From Blastocatellia bacterium (lineage in GTDB: Bacteria > Acidobacteriota > Blastocatellia > Chloracidobacteriales > Chloracidobacteriaceae): a DNA stretch of 64,000 nt. Positions 54,473-63,969 of the stretch are shown here, in pieces; position 1 is the stretch's first letter, and each line of letters begins with the position of its first letter. The notes below the pieces were generated by a model that was not told the DNA's origin, did no database searches, and saw only the letters and a list, made by a program, of their open reading frames with translations. The stretch covers positions 62,001 to 126,000 of the forward strand of contig JAIBAN010000001.1 of assembly GCA_019695185.1 (NCBI GenBank). The letters are read 5' to 3'. The position numbers and the translations under genes are program-made.

Positions 54473-55831
54473 TTACGATTCGGCGGAAGCGGACTGGTCG
54501 TTGGCAGGTGTCACCGTTTCGGTGGTTAAATTGGCGTTATCCACTAGAAACTGAAGGGTTTTCTTGTGGCGTATGGCGGCTCGGATACTAGCCAGACCAC
54601 CTTCCTTTGTCAAGCGGTCCTTCAGTGCTGCCGGGCTCATCTTGTTATGCGAGGCAATGTGGCTGATTTCGTGATTGATTTCCTCTTCGGTGGCGTCAAT
54701 GTTCTCGGCATTTCCGATTTTGGAGAGCAATAACGTGTGTTGGATGTCACGCCGGGCGAGCGGGACCTGTTCTTCAAGCAGGGCGTTCCAATCGAACGAT
54801 TGCGCCACACGGGGGTCAAGTCCACGTTGGATGAGCGATTCGGCCAGCATTTGCAGCCGTTCCTTGGCGCGGTCCTGCACCAGCACGTCCGGTGCCTCGA
54901 TTTGAGTTTGTTTGACCAGTTGGTCAAGCAGGTTGTCCTGCACCTGCGTGAGGGCCAATTGTTCCGATTCGCGCTCAAAACGGGCACGAATCTTGCTCCG
55001 CAGATCGTCCAGGCTTTCAAAATCGCCGGGCAATCCCTGGGCAAAGCCGTCATCCAAGTCGGGCAGTTCCTGAACCCGGATGGTCTGCATTTCGACCCGG
55101 CAGAAAACCCGTTTGCCTTGCAGTTCCTGTGGTGCATTGCTCTTTTCGTCAAAAGTGGCAATGAATTCGCGGGTTTCGTTCATTTTCATCCCGCGCAGGT
55201 TGTCGTTAAAAGCCGGCACGGCGGTTTCCGAACCAAGGCGCATTTCCTCGACGTGTTGCGGAATCAAAATGGCCGCATCGGGTTGGGGCGTGTCTTCACC
55301 TTCGGCCAGCTCATAACCCATGAGTGAGAATTCGGCAAAGTTGCCGTCTTCGGCGGCATGGTCATCCTCGGTCGGGAGGAGGGACGCCTGGGACTCGCGC
55401 ATTTTTTCCAGTGCCCGGTCAATGGCTTCGTCCGTCACCGGAATCATCCGTTTGGTGGCGGCCAGGCCGCGATATTCGCCGAGTTCGACTTCGGGAATGA
55501 CTTCGACCTTGAGTTTGACGGTCAGCGGCTGGCCGTCAGTCAGGTGAAGATGGTCCACCACCGGTTCACCCACCACCGGCAGATTGTTTTCCACCAGGGC
55601 GTTTTGCACCACCTGGGGAACCATGGTGCGAATCACTTCATCCCGAAGTTCTTTCGCATAGCGGGCACGCACAATGTTTTGGGGAGCCCGGCCCGGACGA
55701 AATCCCGGTACGCTGACGAAACGGGCAAATTGGGCCAGAGCTTGGTTAAATGCCAGGGAGACCTGTTCGGAGGGAACTTCGATCACGACATCTTTCTTGC
55801 AGGCGGACGTGGAGTTGATTTCGACTTTCAA
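54473..55831 (-). CDS. tig: Trigger factor
   Basis: A 452-residue ribosome-associated chaperone and peptidyl-prolyl isomerase. The start is assigned to TTG 55831 (reading MKVEINSTSACKKDV) with AGAGG upstream; a TTG at 55852 would add seven residues. The ribosome-docking signature is GFRPGRAPQNIVRARY. The PPIase domain around residues 155-240 is recognisable but its sequence (EDDHAAEDGNFAEFSLMGYE) is diverged, and the C-terminal helical arms complete the usual length. First gene of the tig-clpP-clpX-lon cluster. Confidence 0.94.
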   Translation of the reverse strand: MKVEINSTSACKKDVVIEVPSEQVSLAFNQALAQFARFVSVPGFRPGRAPQNIVRARYAKELRDEVIRTMVPQVVQNALVENNLPVVGEPVVDHLHLTDGQPLTVKLKVEVIPEVELGEYRGLAATKRMIPVTDEAIDRALEKMRESQASLLPTEDDHAAEDGNFAEFSLMGYELAEGEDTPQPDAAILIPQHVEEMRLGSETAVPAFNDNLRGMKMNETREFIATFDEKSNAPQELQGKRVFCRVEMQTIRVQELPDLDDGFAQGLPGDFESLDDLRSKIRARFERESEQLALTQVQDNLLDQLVKQTQIEAPDVLVQDRAKERLQMLAESLIQRGLDPRVAQSFDWNALLEEQVPLARRDIQHTLLLSKIGNAENIDATEEEINHEISHIASHNKMSPAALKDRLTKEGGLASIRAAIRHKKTLQFLVDNANLTTETVTPANDQSASAES

Positions 55832-55957
55832 TGGGTTTGCCTCTGTGTACAAATGAATTCAAAGAGCACAAAACTTGTGCTTCAGGTAAAACGGCCATTA
55901 TAGGCATAGCCGCCCGGACTCTGCAAATCAGGGACGCCAACCGGAAGCAGAAAACCA

Positions 55958-56095
55958 GGACTGAGGACTGAGGACTGAGGACTGAGGCTAAAGAAACTCA
56001 TTGGTGTTCCAAATCAACGTGCCGGATTTGAATACCCGGAACCGGATTTTTAGCCATTCGGTCAGAGAAAAAACACTTAGTCCTCAGTCCTGAAT
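55958..56095. repeat. Heptad inverted repeat, unit GGACTGA, long loop
   Basis: Four GGACTGA units (55958-55985) face two CTCAGTC-type units (56076-56093) across about 90 nt. The right arm ends at the stop of the macro-domain gene. It separates that gene from tig on the minus strand. Confidence 0.88.
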
Positions 56096-56599
56096 TAGAG
56101 CTTTCTGATAACAGCGCAGGTCGGCTTTGGTGTAGCAGACCACTGTAACCTGTTCAAGCGAGGTGTTGGTGGCGAGAAATGTCTTGATTTCATGCAGGGC
56201 AATGCGGGCTGCCCGTTCGATGGGAAAGCAAAAGGCTCCGGTGCTGATGGAAGGAAAAGCAATGGTTTTGACCCCATGTTCAACTGCCAGCCGTAGACAA
56301 TTCCGGTAACAATTGGCCAACAGTTCGTCCTCATTGTTTTTGCCGCCCTTCCAAACCGGTCCCGGCGTGTGAATCACGTATCTGGCTGATAGCCGGTAGC
56401 CTTTCGTGATTTTGGCTTCCCCGGTCCGGCATCCGTTCAGTGTTTTGCATTCAGCCAGCAGGTCCGGCCCGGCGGCATAATGAATTGCGCCGTCCACGCC
56501 GCCTCCGCCCAGGAGCGAGGTATTTGCCGCGTTCACAATCGCATCAACTTCCTGTTGTGCAATGTTGCCCTGAACCAGGGAAATTCGCCCGTTACCCAT
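56084..56599 (-). CDS. Macro domain protein, ADP-ribose-binding/deacetylase type
   Basis: A 171-residue single macro domain. [33 protein letters not shown] and [10 protein letters not shown] are the ADP-ribose-binding loops of YmdB/MacroD-type proteins, which hydrolyse O-acetyl-ADP-ribose or remove ADP-ribose from proteins. VIHTPGPVW replaces the usual HTVGPxW. It is divergent from the DUF4328 gene with 74 nt between. No DarT-type toxin is next to it, so it is not obviously an antitoxin. Confidence 0.92.
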   Translation of the reverse strand: MGNGRISLVQGNIAQQEVDAIVNAANTSLLGGGGVDGAIHYAAGPDLLAECKTLNGCRTGEAKITKGYRLSARYVIHTPGPVWKGGKNNEDELLANCYRNCLRLAVEHGVKTIAFPSISTGAFCFPIERAARIALHEIKTFLATNTSLEQVTVVCYTKADLRCYQKALIQD

Positions 56600-56673
56600 T
56601 GGTTTTCAACCTCCAAAAAATCCGGAACTACCGTTCGGCTGCCTGCAGGCACCCGGCCAGACAAGGAGTCACT

Positions 56674-57483
56674 ATGTATCAGCAACCACAATATGGACAA
56701 GCTCCAATCGTGCAACCGCTTCCCGCTTCGTATCTGGACGATTATCGCTCGGTTCGGACCAGAGCTCTCGTGGTACTGGTTCTTTTTGCCCTGCTGGTGC
56801 TGGTCAAACTCCTGGTTTTTGGTTCTGCCGCCATGGAAAACGATTTATTGCACAAAATCCTGGGAGGAGTGGAAATTGACCAGCAGACCCTGAAAAACAA
56901 TGACGTGCGTGAGGCATTGGTCAATGGTCTGGATGGGTTGATGTATCTGGCCACTTCCACGACATTTCTGTTTTGGACGTATCGGGCCTATCGCAACCTG
57001 ATGGCAATTGCGGCAGATGCCCCGGAAACGACTGCCGGGTTTGCGGTTGGCTCTTTTTTTATTCCCATTCTGAATTTGTTTCGCCCTCGCAAGGTTTTTC
57101 AGGAAATGTGGGCCAAAAGTGACCCGGACGTTTCTTTCGCCCGGCCTGTCATCACCATGCCGAGCAATTCCGATTCCTCCACTTTGATAAACGTCTGGTG
57201 GGTTTTTTGGATTATTTCCAATCTCTTTGGCAATGTTGGAGCCTATGGCACAACCCACAAAACCGCCCGCGATTTGATAGCAGCCAATAATGTGGTTTTG
57301 GCGGGAACCCTGATTGTCATCCCGGCGGCTGTATTGGCGATGGCGGTGGTGTGGGAAATCACCAAACGGCAGGAAGCCCGTTTTGCTGCCTTGCAGGCCA
57401 GCCATGTGCCCCAGCCGGGAAGCAGCCCTCAGCCGGGTTATGGTGCCTCAACCTTTCCGTCAACTTACACACCTCTGGGGTAG
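56674..57483 (+). CDS. DUF4328 membrane protein
   Basis: A 269-residue protein with four hydrophobic segments. The ATG at 56674 has AGGAG seven bases upstream; an in-frame extension runs antisense through the macro gene and is discarded. A short Gln/Pro-rich cytoplasmic start (MYQQPQYGQAP) precedes the DUF4328 core: FLFWTYRAYRNLMAI, FFIPILNLFRPRKVFQEMW and VWWVFWIISNLFGN. Function of the family is unknown. Confidence 0.88.
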   Translation: MYQQPQYGQAPIVQPLPASYLDDYRSVRTRALVVLVLFALLVLVKLLVFGSAAMENDLLHKILGGVEIDQQTLKNNDVREALVNGLDGLMYLATSTTFLFWTYRAYRNLMAIAADAPETTAGFAVGSFFIPILNLFRPRKVFQEMWAKSDPDVSFARPVITMPSNSDSSTLINVWWVFWIISNLFGNVGAYGTTHKTARDLIAANNVVLAGTLIVIPAAVLAMAVVWEITKRQEARFAALQASHVPQPGSSPQPGYGASTFPSTYTPLG

Positions 57484-57543
57484 CAAGAGGGGAATCTAAA
57501 GCAGTCCACAAAACAGTGGAACCCTGTTTGTTTGAAAACATTC

Positions 57544-57632
57544 ACCACAGAGACACAGAGGACACAGAGAGGGCACAGAGTTTTTCCTGGTGTTTCTCTG
57601 TGTAGCCTTCGTGGCCTCTGTGTCTCTGTGGT
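57544..57632. repeat. 18-bp inverted repeat with CACAGAG-rich arms
   Basis: ACCACAGAGACACAGAGG (57544-57561) and its perfect reverse complement (57615-57632) flank a 53-nt loop that starts with further CACAGAG-like units. It lies between convergent genes. The spacing of CACAGAG is irregular (8-11 nt), so it differs from the strict 7-nt arrays though the architecture is the same. Confidence 0.85.
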
Positions 57633-57664
57633 AAAGAAGTGTTTTCATCATTCTCTGGGATGGT

Positions 57665-58606
57665 TCAGCTTTCCTTTGGGTGATGCAGCCAATCAAAAGC
57701 CGCCTTGGCCGTGGTGGCTCCATCGCCAAAAGCAGTTACCAAACTGGGCAGGAGCGGGCGGCAGGCATCTCCGGCAGCCCAGACACCTGCTGCTGAGGTG
57801 GCACCGTAGCGGTCCGTCACAATATATCCTTCCGAATCCAGTTCGAGTTGTCCGGCGGTCAGTTGGGTCGCCGGATTGGTTCCCAAGGTCAGAAAAACCC
57901 CGGCCAAGGGCAGGTGCATCGTTTCAACCGGACCGCCAGGCTGGGCAATTTCGAGATTGACTCCGGTAACTGCCGTGGTTCCAACAATTTCCGTCAGGCG
58001 GGCACAAGTCAGCACGCGAATCTGCGGATGAACCAACACCGGGTCCCGATACATGGGACGGGCACGAAAACGGTCGGACCGGTGAATAAGTGTGACCCGG
58101 CAGCCTTCTTCGGCCAGCATGAGCGCTTCTTCAAAGGCTCCGTCCCCGCCACCAACAATGGCCACCGATTTGCCCCGGTACAAATGTTTGTCGCGGGTGG
58201 CCGAGGTGCTGACTCCGCGTCCGGCAAATTCCTCCTCGCCGGGAATTCCCAGGCGGCGTTTTTGCACTCCCAGCGTTAAAATCAGGGCTTGATAGGAAAT
58301 CGCCTCCGAATCAAACCAGACCAGATTCTCCGCAAGGGAAAGCCGGGTGACAGGGGAACGCAGCCGGACGGCAACTGCCAGGGTTTTCAAGTGCTCGGCT
58401 ACCTGCCGGGCGATTTCCGCTCCGGTTTGCCCTAAAAAACCGGGACAATCCACCAACCGGTTAAAGGTTCTGAGCAATTGCCCGCCCGGTTCCGCCCCGG
58501 CTTCCACCAGAAGCGGTTCACAGCCCAGACGTTTGGCCCACAATGCTGCACTCATGCCTGCCGGACCACCGCCAATGATTACAATCTGCCAGTTTTCATG
58601 TGCCAT
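57665..58606 (-). CDS. Thioredoxin-reductase-like FAD oxidoreductase lacking the CxxC
   Basis: A 313-residue class II-type pyridine nucleotide-disulfide oxidoreductase. The start at 58606 (MAHENWQIVIIGGGPAG) places the FAD motif GGGPAG at the N-terminus; the extension to 58759 is not conserved. The NADPH site is VGGGDGAFEEAL and the second FAD motif GVWAAGDACRP. Where thioredoxin reductase has CATC, this protein has STSATRD, so it cannot be a dithiol reductase of the usual type. It may be a ferredoxin-NADP reductase-like enzyme or act on another thiol such as bacillithiol disulfide; bshC is in the window but 50 kb away. Confidence 0.86.
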   Translation of the reverse strand: MAHENWQIVIIGGGPAGMSAALWAKRLGCEPLLVEAGAEPGGQLLRTFNRLVDCPGFLGQTGAEIARQVAEHLKTLAVAVRLRSPVTRLSLAENLVWFDSEAISYQALILTLGVQKRRLGIPGEEEFAGRGVSTSATRDKHLYRGKSVAIVGGGDGAFEEALMLAEEGCRVTLIHRSDRFRARPMYRDPVLVHPQIRVLTCARLTEIVGTTAVTGVNLEIAQPGGPVETMHLPLAGVFLTLGTNPATQLTAGQLELDSEGYIVTDRYGATSAAGVWAAGDACRPLLPSLVTAFGDGATTAKAAFDWLHHPKES

Positions 58607-58628
58607 TTTGGTGTATTGAGAGTTTTGA

Positions 58629-58769
58629 GTTGTGAAGTGTGGTTTTGTACTGTGTCTCGGCTGAATTCTCAATCCGAAATTCTCCGTTGGAGCCTGACGG
58701 GTTTGGCCCTGAGAGGTTAAGGGGAACCGTCTGGCTGAAGCCGACGTTTGAGGCTGCACACTTCACAAC
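58629..58769. repeat. 13-bp inverted repeat in divergent promoter region
   Basis: GTTGTGAAGTGTG (58629-58641) and its perfect complement (58757-58769) lie 115 nt apart between the flavoprotein and AraC-regulator genes. The left copy is preceded by a 7-nt-spaced pattern (ATTGAGA, GTTTTGA, GTTGTGA). It could be a paired operator or a long-loop member of the heptad class. Confidence 0.5.
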
Positions 58770-58801
58770 ATCCGTTTCCTTCAGGTTTTTGAGTTCCCCC
58801 T

Positions 58802-59635
58802 ATGGCTCGAAATCTTTTATCCAGGGATTTTTACGGCGGTACGCTGCCCAGTCTGGCAGTCACTGGTCTGACGCTCTCTGAATCCTGCTATCCGCCGGCA
58901 TTAAAGATGCCGCGCCATCAACATGAGCCGGCTTATTTCAGCCTTGTTTTGCAGGGAAGTTATTCGGAAAAACTGGGAATAAAGGGAAGCACCAGGGAAG
59001 GCCGGCCCCATGCAGCCCTTTTCCATCCGCAGGGTGAATCCCATGCGGTTATTTTTCATGCGGCCCCGGTGCATATCCTCCGGGTGGAGTTGGGACCGCA
59101 GTGGTTGGACCGCATGTCACTCTTTGACCGGATTCCGGATGCACCGCTTTCGCAAGGCAATGACCATGTGATGTCTCTGGCGCGCAGACTTTACCGGGAG
59201 TTTCAGCACCGTGACCGGTGGTCCACCTTTGCCATTGAAGGGCTGACCCTGGAACTCATGGCCGAGTTGGGGCGTGCCGCAACCGCCAGCCCCAAAAACC
59301 GGAAACCGTCCTCCTGGATTCAGACTGTCCGCGAGCAATTGGAAGCCGTCCACGCCGAATTCCCAACCCTGGAGGAACTGGCCACTCAGGCGGGCGTGCA
59401 TCCCGTTCATCTCTCGCGGGAGTTTCGCAAACAGTTTGGGGTGACCCCCAGCGAATTTCTCCGCCGCCGCCGCATTGAACAAGCCAGCGAGCAGCTTGCC
59501 CACAGTGACCGTTCACTTTGTGAAATTGCTCTCGAAGCCGGTTTCTATGACCAGAGCCATTTTACCAACGCCTTCAAGCGCCAGATGGGAATGACGCCGA
59601 CAGCCTATCGGGCTTTGTTTTATTTTCACCAATAG
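58802..59635 (+). CDS. AraC family transcriptional regulator
   Basis: A 277-residue regulator. The N-terminal cupin-like half (about 30-120: PRHQHEPAYFSLVLQGSY) would sense an effector, and the C-terminal AraC domain contains two helix-turn-helix units (LEELATQAGVHPVHLSREF; LCEIALEAGFYDQSHFTNAFKRQMGMTPTAYR). The effector is unknown. It is divergent from the TrxR-like gene, which might be its target. The ATG 58802 has no strong Shine-Dalgarno. Confidence 0.93.
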   Translation: MARNLLSRDFYGGTLPSLAVTGLTLSESCYPPALKMPRHQHEPAYFSLVLQGSYSEKLGIKGSTREGRPHAALFHPQGESHAVIFHAAPVHILRVELGPQWLDRMSLFDRIPDAPLSQGNDHVMSLARRLYREFQHRDRWSTFAIEGLTLELMAELGRAATASPKNRKPSSWIQTVREQLEAVHAEFPTLEELATQAGVHPVHLSREFRKQFGVTPSEFLRRRRIEQASEQLAHSDRSLCEIALEAGFYDQSHFTNAFKRQMGMTPTAYRALFYFHQ

Positions 59636-59662
59636 GGCTGAGGACTGAAGACTGCGGACTGA
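59635..59662. repeat. Single heptad arm, GGACTGA type
   Basis: Four 7-nt units in register (GGGCTGA, GGACTGA, AGACTGC, GGACTGA) start at the last base of the AraC stop codon. No complementary arm is present before the protease start at 59843. It is a half element with first-arm polarity. Confidence 0.7.
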
Positions 59663-59842
59663 TCCGATGTTCATTGCCGGTGGTGAGCCGCTCGGTTGTC
59701 AGGTCTGGCAGAAATTCCTCCCTCACATGGTTAATTGCATCCAAGCCGGTTGTCATTTTCCAAGACAGCAGGCCGGGGCCTCTCTACACTTGGTTCCAAC
59801 TCCATTCAAAAATCTGACTGTGTGACGGGAAGAAGATTCTCT

Positions 59843-62800
59843 ATGCGCATTGTATGGCTGTTGGTTTTGGTGTTCTGTGCCAGTTCCCTCGTTTCCGCCC
59901 AAACTTCATCAAGGGCGCTTTTCGGACGGCTGGCAGTGAATGAAACCCGGATTGTTTTTACCTATGCCGGTGACGTATGGACGGTGGACCGTCAGGGTGG
60001 AGAGGCCCGCCGTCTGACGACTCATCCGGCGGAGGATGGGGCTCCGGTAATTTCGCCGGATGGAAAGCAATTGGCCTATGCGAGTCAGGCCGAAGGTTCG
60101 TGGGATGTCTATCTCATGCCGATTGAAGGTGGAACCACCCGGCGTTTGACCTTTCACCCACGGAATGAGTATCCGCGCGGCTGGACGCCCGACGGCAAGT
60201 CGCTGCTGCTCTTAACCACTGAAACCGGTTCTCCTCAATTGAGCCTGCTGGATGTGAATGCCACCTTGCCCACCCAGCTTCCTTTGGTGGAGGGCTGGAC
60301 CGGTTCTTTCGCGCCGGATGGCCAGCGGCTGGCGGTTGCTCCCACCTCCAGCATTGGAGATTGGCGTTATTATCGGGGCGGAAACAATGGGCGCATCTGG
60401 CTGACGGACCGTTCGACCTGGAACATCACTCCACTTGCGCAAGGTACATTTAATGACGAGTTTCCCATGTGGGTTGGTAACACGGTTTATTTCATTTCGG
60501 ACCGGACCGGGGTGTACAACCTGTTTGCCTATGACCTGGGAACCCGGAAAACCAGACAACTGACAACCTTTGAAACCTATGGCATCCGTTGGGCCAGCGC
60601 CGGAGGCGAAGCCGTGGCGTTTGTCCGCGATGGCCGGATTTACCTGTATGAAATTGCCACCGGGAAAACCCGGACAGTGGACATCCGGCTGAATCCGGAA
60701 AGGCCGGAGCTCAAACCCCGCACTGCTTCTGCACTGCGCAGCCTGGAATCCATCAGTCCTGGCATGAACGGGGAAACCTGCCTGATTGGCGCTCGCGGGG
60801 AAGTGCTGGCCCTGACCACGGCGACCGGAGCGGCCCGGAATTTGACCCAGACACCGGGGGTGGCGGAACGCTATCCGGTACTTTCTCCGGACGGAAAACA
60901 GGTGGCCTTCTTTTCGGATGAAAGTGGTGAATATGAGCTTCAGGTACGGGAACTGGAGAGCGGCCAACTTTTCAAACGCATTCCGGTTGAAGCGAAGCCT
61001 TCATTTTATCGGGAATTGACCTGGGCTCCCGATGGGAAGCGGTTGGCTTTTACCGACAAACGGCTGGCGCTGTGGGTGGCCGAGGTGGCGTCGGGCAAAA
61101 CCATGCAGGTGGACCGTTCGACCTATTCCTATCAGGAGGAATGGTTTCCCCGCTGGTCACCGGATGGCCGGTGGCTGACCTTTTCAAAGCATTTGCGGAA
61201 TCGGGTGCGGACGGTTTTTATCTGGGAGGCAGCATCCGGCCAGACACGTCAAATCACCGACGGTGTGACCCACACCGAACAACCCTGCTTTGATGCCAAT
61301 GGAAAGTATCTCTATTTTGTTTCCAGCCTGAATGCCGGAACCAGTGAATTTGGCTGGGGTGTTCTCAACGGTGTGCTGGCCCGCCCGTTGATAACTAGGC
61401 AGTTGCAGGTGGCGATGCTTTCCGCCAGCGACCTAGCCCCTTTTTTACCCGATGGAAAGCCCAATCCGGCAGCCAAACCCGCAGAATCCGTTCCGGCTGT
61501 AACGATTGATTTTGCCGGATTAAACCGGCGGGTACTGGACCTGCCAACTCCGGCCCGCGATTACGCCGGGCTGCAGGCGGGTCTGCCGGGCACGGTTCTG
61601 GTTCTGGTCAACGAGTGGCCGCCCTTGCCAGCTCCGGGGGCAAATCCCAGCCAGATGCTCTATCGGCATGATTTTTCCCAACCGGGAAAATTGGACAAAC
61701 TGGCTGAAAATGTCGGTGCCTTGGAAGTCACCGGAGACGGTCGGCGGGTTTTGCTGGCACGAGGTGGAGTCTGGTCCTTGCTTCCGACAGCTCCGGCAGA
61801 AAAAACCGAAGAGCGAAAACTTGATTTGGGCAAAGTGGAAATCGCAGTTGACCCCGCCGCTGAATGGAAACAGATGTATCACGAAGCGTGGCGGATTATG
61901 CGGGACTGGTTTTATGACCCGGCCCATCACGGTCAGAATCTGGCTGATTTGGAGGCCCATTATGCCACCTATCTGCCCAATGTCACCCGCCGGACTGACC
62001 TCAACGGTTTGTTGGGGTTGGCACTCGGTCATATTTCGGTGAGCCATTTTGTGGTTGGGGGTGGAGATATGCCCTCCGGACCGCCACCGGCAAGGATTGG
62101 ACTTCTGGGGGCCGACTATGAGATTGCCGCCGGACGGTATCGCTTCAAACGGATTTTCCGAAGCAGCACGTATAGCGACCCGTTGGGAACGAACGCCGCA
62201 CCGCTTGACCGTCCGGGTGTGCAGGTCAAAGAAGGGGAATTTCTGCTCAAGGTCGAGGGGCAGGATGTTACCGCCGATAAACCCATCTGGCCTTATTTTC
62301 TTTTGAAAAATCCGGGTCCGCTGACAATTACCGTTGGTCCGGAACCAACTGGGGCCAATGCCCGCACCCTGACAGTCTATCCAATTCCGAATGAAACCCA
62401 GCTTCGGGTGGCGGATTGGGCGGAAGCCAATCGGAGACGGGTTGAGGAAGCTTCACAGGGGAAGCTTGGCTATGTGTACGTAGCTGATTATGGGGCGGAA
62501 ACCCTGAAGCTGATGCGGGCTTTGAGCGGTTACAGCGACCGGGCCGGAATCATTATTGACCAACGATACAATGGCGGAGGCATCACGCCAGATTATCTGA
62601 TTGAATGGCTGCGGCGGAAACCAATCTATCAGTACACGTTTCGGGAAGGGGACGACATCGCCACTCCGGTCAATCCCGGTCCGCCTGTTTCGGTGCTTCT
62701 GGTCAACCACCAGAATTATTCTGCTGCCGAGACGTTTGCCTTTATGTACAAACTGACCAAAATCGGGCCGCTGGTGGGAAAGCGAACCGGCGGTGGTGGT

Positions 62801-63064
62801 ATTGGTCCCTATGTGTTTACTCCCCGGTTGCTGGATGGAGGCCGGGTGCAGCTTCCCAATCGGGCGGCTTACAATCCTGACGGAACTTCCTGGGGAATTG
62901 AAAACATTGGGGTTGCTCCGGATGTTGAGGTGGAAATACTCCCCCAGGATGTGCTGGCCGGGCGTGACCCACAATTGGAGCAGGCCCTCCGGATGGCCCT
63001 TGAGGCTGCAAAAAAACAGCCTCCTGCTGTTGTGAAGAAGCCGAAATATCCGGTTCACAAGTAA
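59843..63064 (+). CDS. Tricorn-like S41 family peptidase
   Basis: A 1073-residue exported protease. The start at 59843 (MRIVWLLVLVFCASSLVSAQ) gives a signal peptide. Residues about 30-640 are WD40-like/PD40 beta-propeller blades (ISPDGKQLAYAS, LTWAPDGKRLAFTDKR, PRWSPDGRWLTFS). A PDZ-like segment with FLLKVEGQDVTADKP precedes the C-terminal S41 serine protease with NYSAAETFAF (Ser960 as nucleophile) and KRTGGGGIGPYVFTPRLLDGG. Tricorn homologues degrade oligopeptides; the exported form probably acts in the periplasm. The gene is flanked by repeat arms. Confidence 0.93.
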   Translation: MRIVWLLVLVFCASSLVSAQTSSRALFGRLAVNETRIVFTYAGDVWTVDRQGGEARRLTTHPAEDGAPVISPDGKQLAYASQAEGSWDVYLMPIEGGTTRRLTFHPRNEYPRGWTPDGKSLLLLTTETGSPQLSLLDVNATLPTQLPLVEGWTGSFAPDGQRLAVAPTSSIGDWRYYRGGNNGRIWLTDRSTWNITPLAQGTFNDEFPMWVGNTVYFISDRTGVYNLFAYDLGTRKTRQLTTFETYGIRWASAGGEAVAFVRDGRIYLYEIATGKTRTVDIRLNPERPELKPRTASALRSLESISPGMNGETCLIGARGEVLALTTATGAARNLTQTPGVAERYPVLSPDGKQVAFFSDESGEYELQVRELESGQLFKRIPVEAKPSFYRELTWAPDGKRLAFTDKRLALWVAEVASGKTMQVDRSTYSYQEEWFPRWSPDGRWLTFSKHLRNRVRTVFIWEAASGQTRQITDGVTHTEQPCFDANGKYLYFVSSLNAGTSEFGWGVLNGVLARPLITRQLQVAMLSASDLAPFLPDGKPNPAAKPAESVPAVTIDFAGLNRRVLDLPTPARDYAGLQAGLPGTVLVLVNEWPPLPAPGANPSQMLYRHDFSQPGKLDKLAENVGALEVTGDGRRVLLARGGVWSLLPTAPAEKTEERKLDLGKVEIAVDPAAEWKQMYHEAWRIMRDWFYDPAHHGQNLADLEAHYATYLPNVTRRTDLNGLLGLALGHISVSHFVVGGGDMPSGPPPARIGLLGADYEIAAGRYRFKRIFRSSTYSDPLGTNAAPLDRPGVQVKEGEFLLKVEGQDVTADKPIWPYFLLKNPGPLTITVGPEPTGANARTLTVYPIPNETQLRVADWAEANRRRVEEASQGKLGYVYVADYGAETLKLMRALSGYSDRAGIIIDQRYNGGGITPDYLIEWLRRKPIYQYTFREGDDIATPVNPGPPVSVLLVNHQNYSAAETFAFMYKLTKIGPLVGKRTGGGGIGPYVFTPRLLDGGRVQLPNRAAYNPDGTSWGIENIGVAPDVEVEILPQDVLAGRDPQLEQALRMALEAAKKQPPAVVKKPKYPVHK

Positions 63065-63220
63065 GGGCTGAGGGTCCAGGGTTCAGGGGCCAGGGTTCAG
63101 GGTTCAGGGGCCAGGGTTCAGGGTTCTCGATGACCAGGAAATTTGAAGCTCTGAATGGGTTTAATTGTCAATTGTCCATACAAAGACCCTGAACCCTGAA
63201 CCCTGAACCCTGGACCCTGA
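63065..63220. repeat. Heptad inverted repeat, mixed GGGTTCA / GGGGCCA units
   Basis: Nine units in register (63065-63127): GGGCTGA, GGGTCCA, then GGGTTCA and GGGGCCA alternating irregularly. The right arm (63186-63220) has five ACCCTGA-type units. The loop is about 58 nt. The first unit matches that of the half element at 59635, suggesting exchange between families. Convergent genes flank it. Confidence 0.9.
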
Positions 63221-63221
63221 T

Positions 63222-63815
63222 TTAGTAGTGTTTCCGGTTTTTGAGGTCTGTCAAAACCAGCCGCGCCGCTGCTTTCAAGGTATCAAAGACACCAATCCCC
63301 TGATTTGCCACTGCTTCTATCACGGGTTCGTTTTTCAGGACGAGTTCCCGCTTCATTTCATCCACCGAAAGGATGTTACGGCCATCCCGTTTGTTGAGTT
63401 GGAGCACGTAAGGGAGCGTCCGAAAATTCAGATTATACTCGGCAAGATGTTCCAGCATGTCATTGACCATGAGGATATTGGCGTCCATTCTTTCGAAATG
63501 GCTGTCGGCGACAAAGATGATTCCATCCAAGCCCCGTACAATCAGCTTCCGGCTGGCTTTGTAGAAAATCTGTCCTGGTACCGTGTACAGATGGAAACGG
63601 GTTTTGAATCCCCGGATTTCACCCAGTTGCAACGGCATAAAGTCAAAAAACAGAGTGCGCTCCGTCTCGGTATCCAGTTTGACCAGTTTGCCTTTTGCGC
63701 TTGGGTCTGACTGTTTGTAAATATGCTCCACGTTGGAAGTTTTCCCGCCTAGCCCCGGCCCGTAGTAAACGATTTTGCAACTGATTTCTTTGGTTGCCAG
63801 ATTGATTGTCACCAT
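63222..63815 (-). CDS. mglA: MglA-type small GTPase
   Basis: A 197-residue Ras-like GTPase of the MglA family, which sets cell polarity and motility in Myxococcus and occurs as a single gene in many other bacteria. The start at 63815 has a perfect AAAGGAGGT eight bases upstream; a longer frame exists but lacks one. G1 is YYGPGLGGKTS, G3 lies around YTVPGQ, and G4 is LNKRD (NKxD type). No mglB (roadblock) gene is seen next to it, though the window ends 185 nt further on. Confidence 0.93.
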   Translation of the reverse strand: MVTINLATKEISCKIVYYGPGLGGKTSNVEHIYKQSDPSAKGKLVKLDTETERTLFFDFMPLQLGEIRGFKTRFHLYTVPGQIFYKASRKLIVRGLDGIIFVADSHFERMDANILMVNDMLEHLAEYNLNFRTLPYVLQLNKRDGRNILSVDEMKRELVLKNEPVIEAVANQGIGVFDTLKAAARLVLTDLKNRKHY

Positions 63816-63929
63816 AGATTGCGACCTCCTTTTTGTTTCAGAGTGAGAAAGTCGCCTCAAATCTCGAAAAAAGATTTTCCAGGAAAGAAATCTTTTGAGT
63901 GAATTGCTTCACTTTGGCTTCGTGGTATT

Positions 63930-63967
63930 CTGAACCCTGAACCCTGAACCCTGAACCCTGCACCCTG
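63930..63967. repeat. Single heptad arm, unit CTGAACC
   Basis: Four perfect CTGAACC units and one variant (CTGCACC) lie upstream of mglA on its far side and just before a possible plus-strand ATG at 63970. No first arm is seen. It has second-arm polarity for a plus-strand gene. Confidence 0.8.
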
Positions 63968-63969
63968 TT

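Noticed and set aside
56084-57483. Toxin-antitoxin pair of macro domain and DUF4328 protein
   Set aside because: Genes are divergent, DUF4328 is a membrane protein with no toxin motif and no DarT-like gene is present.
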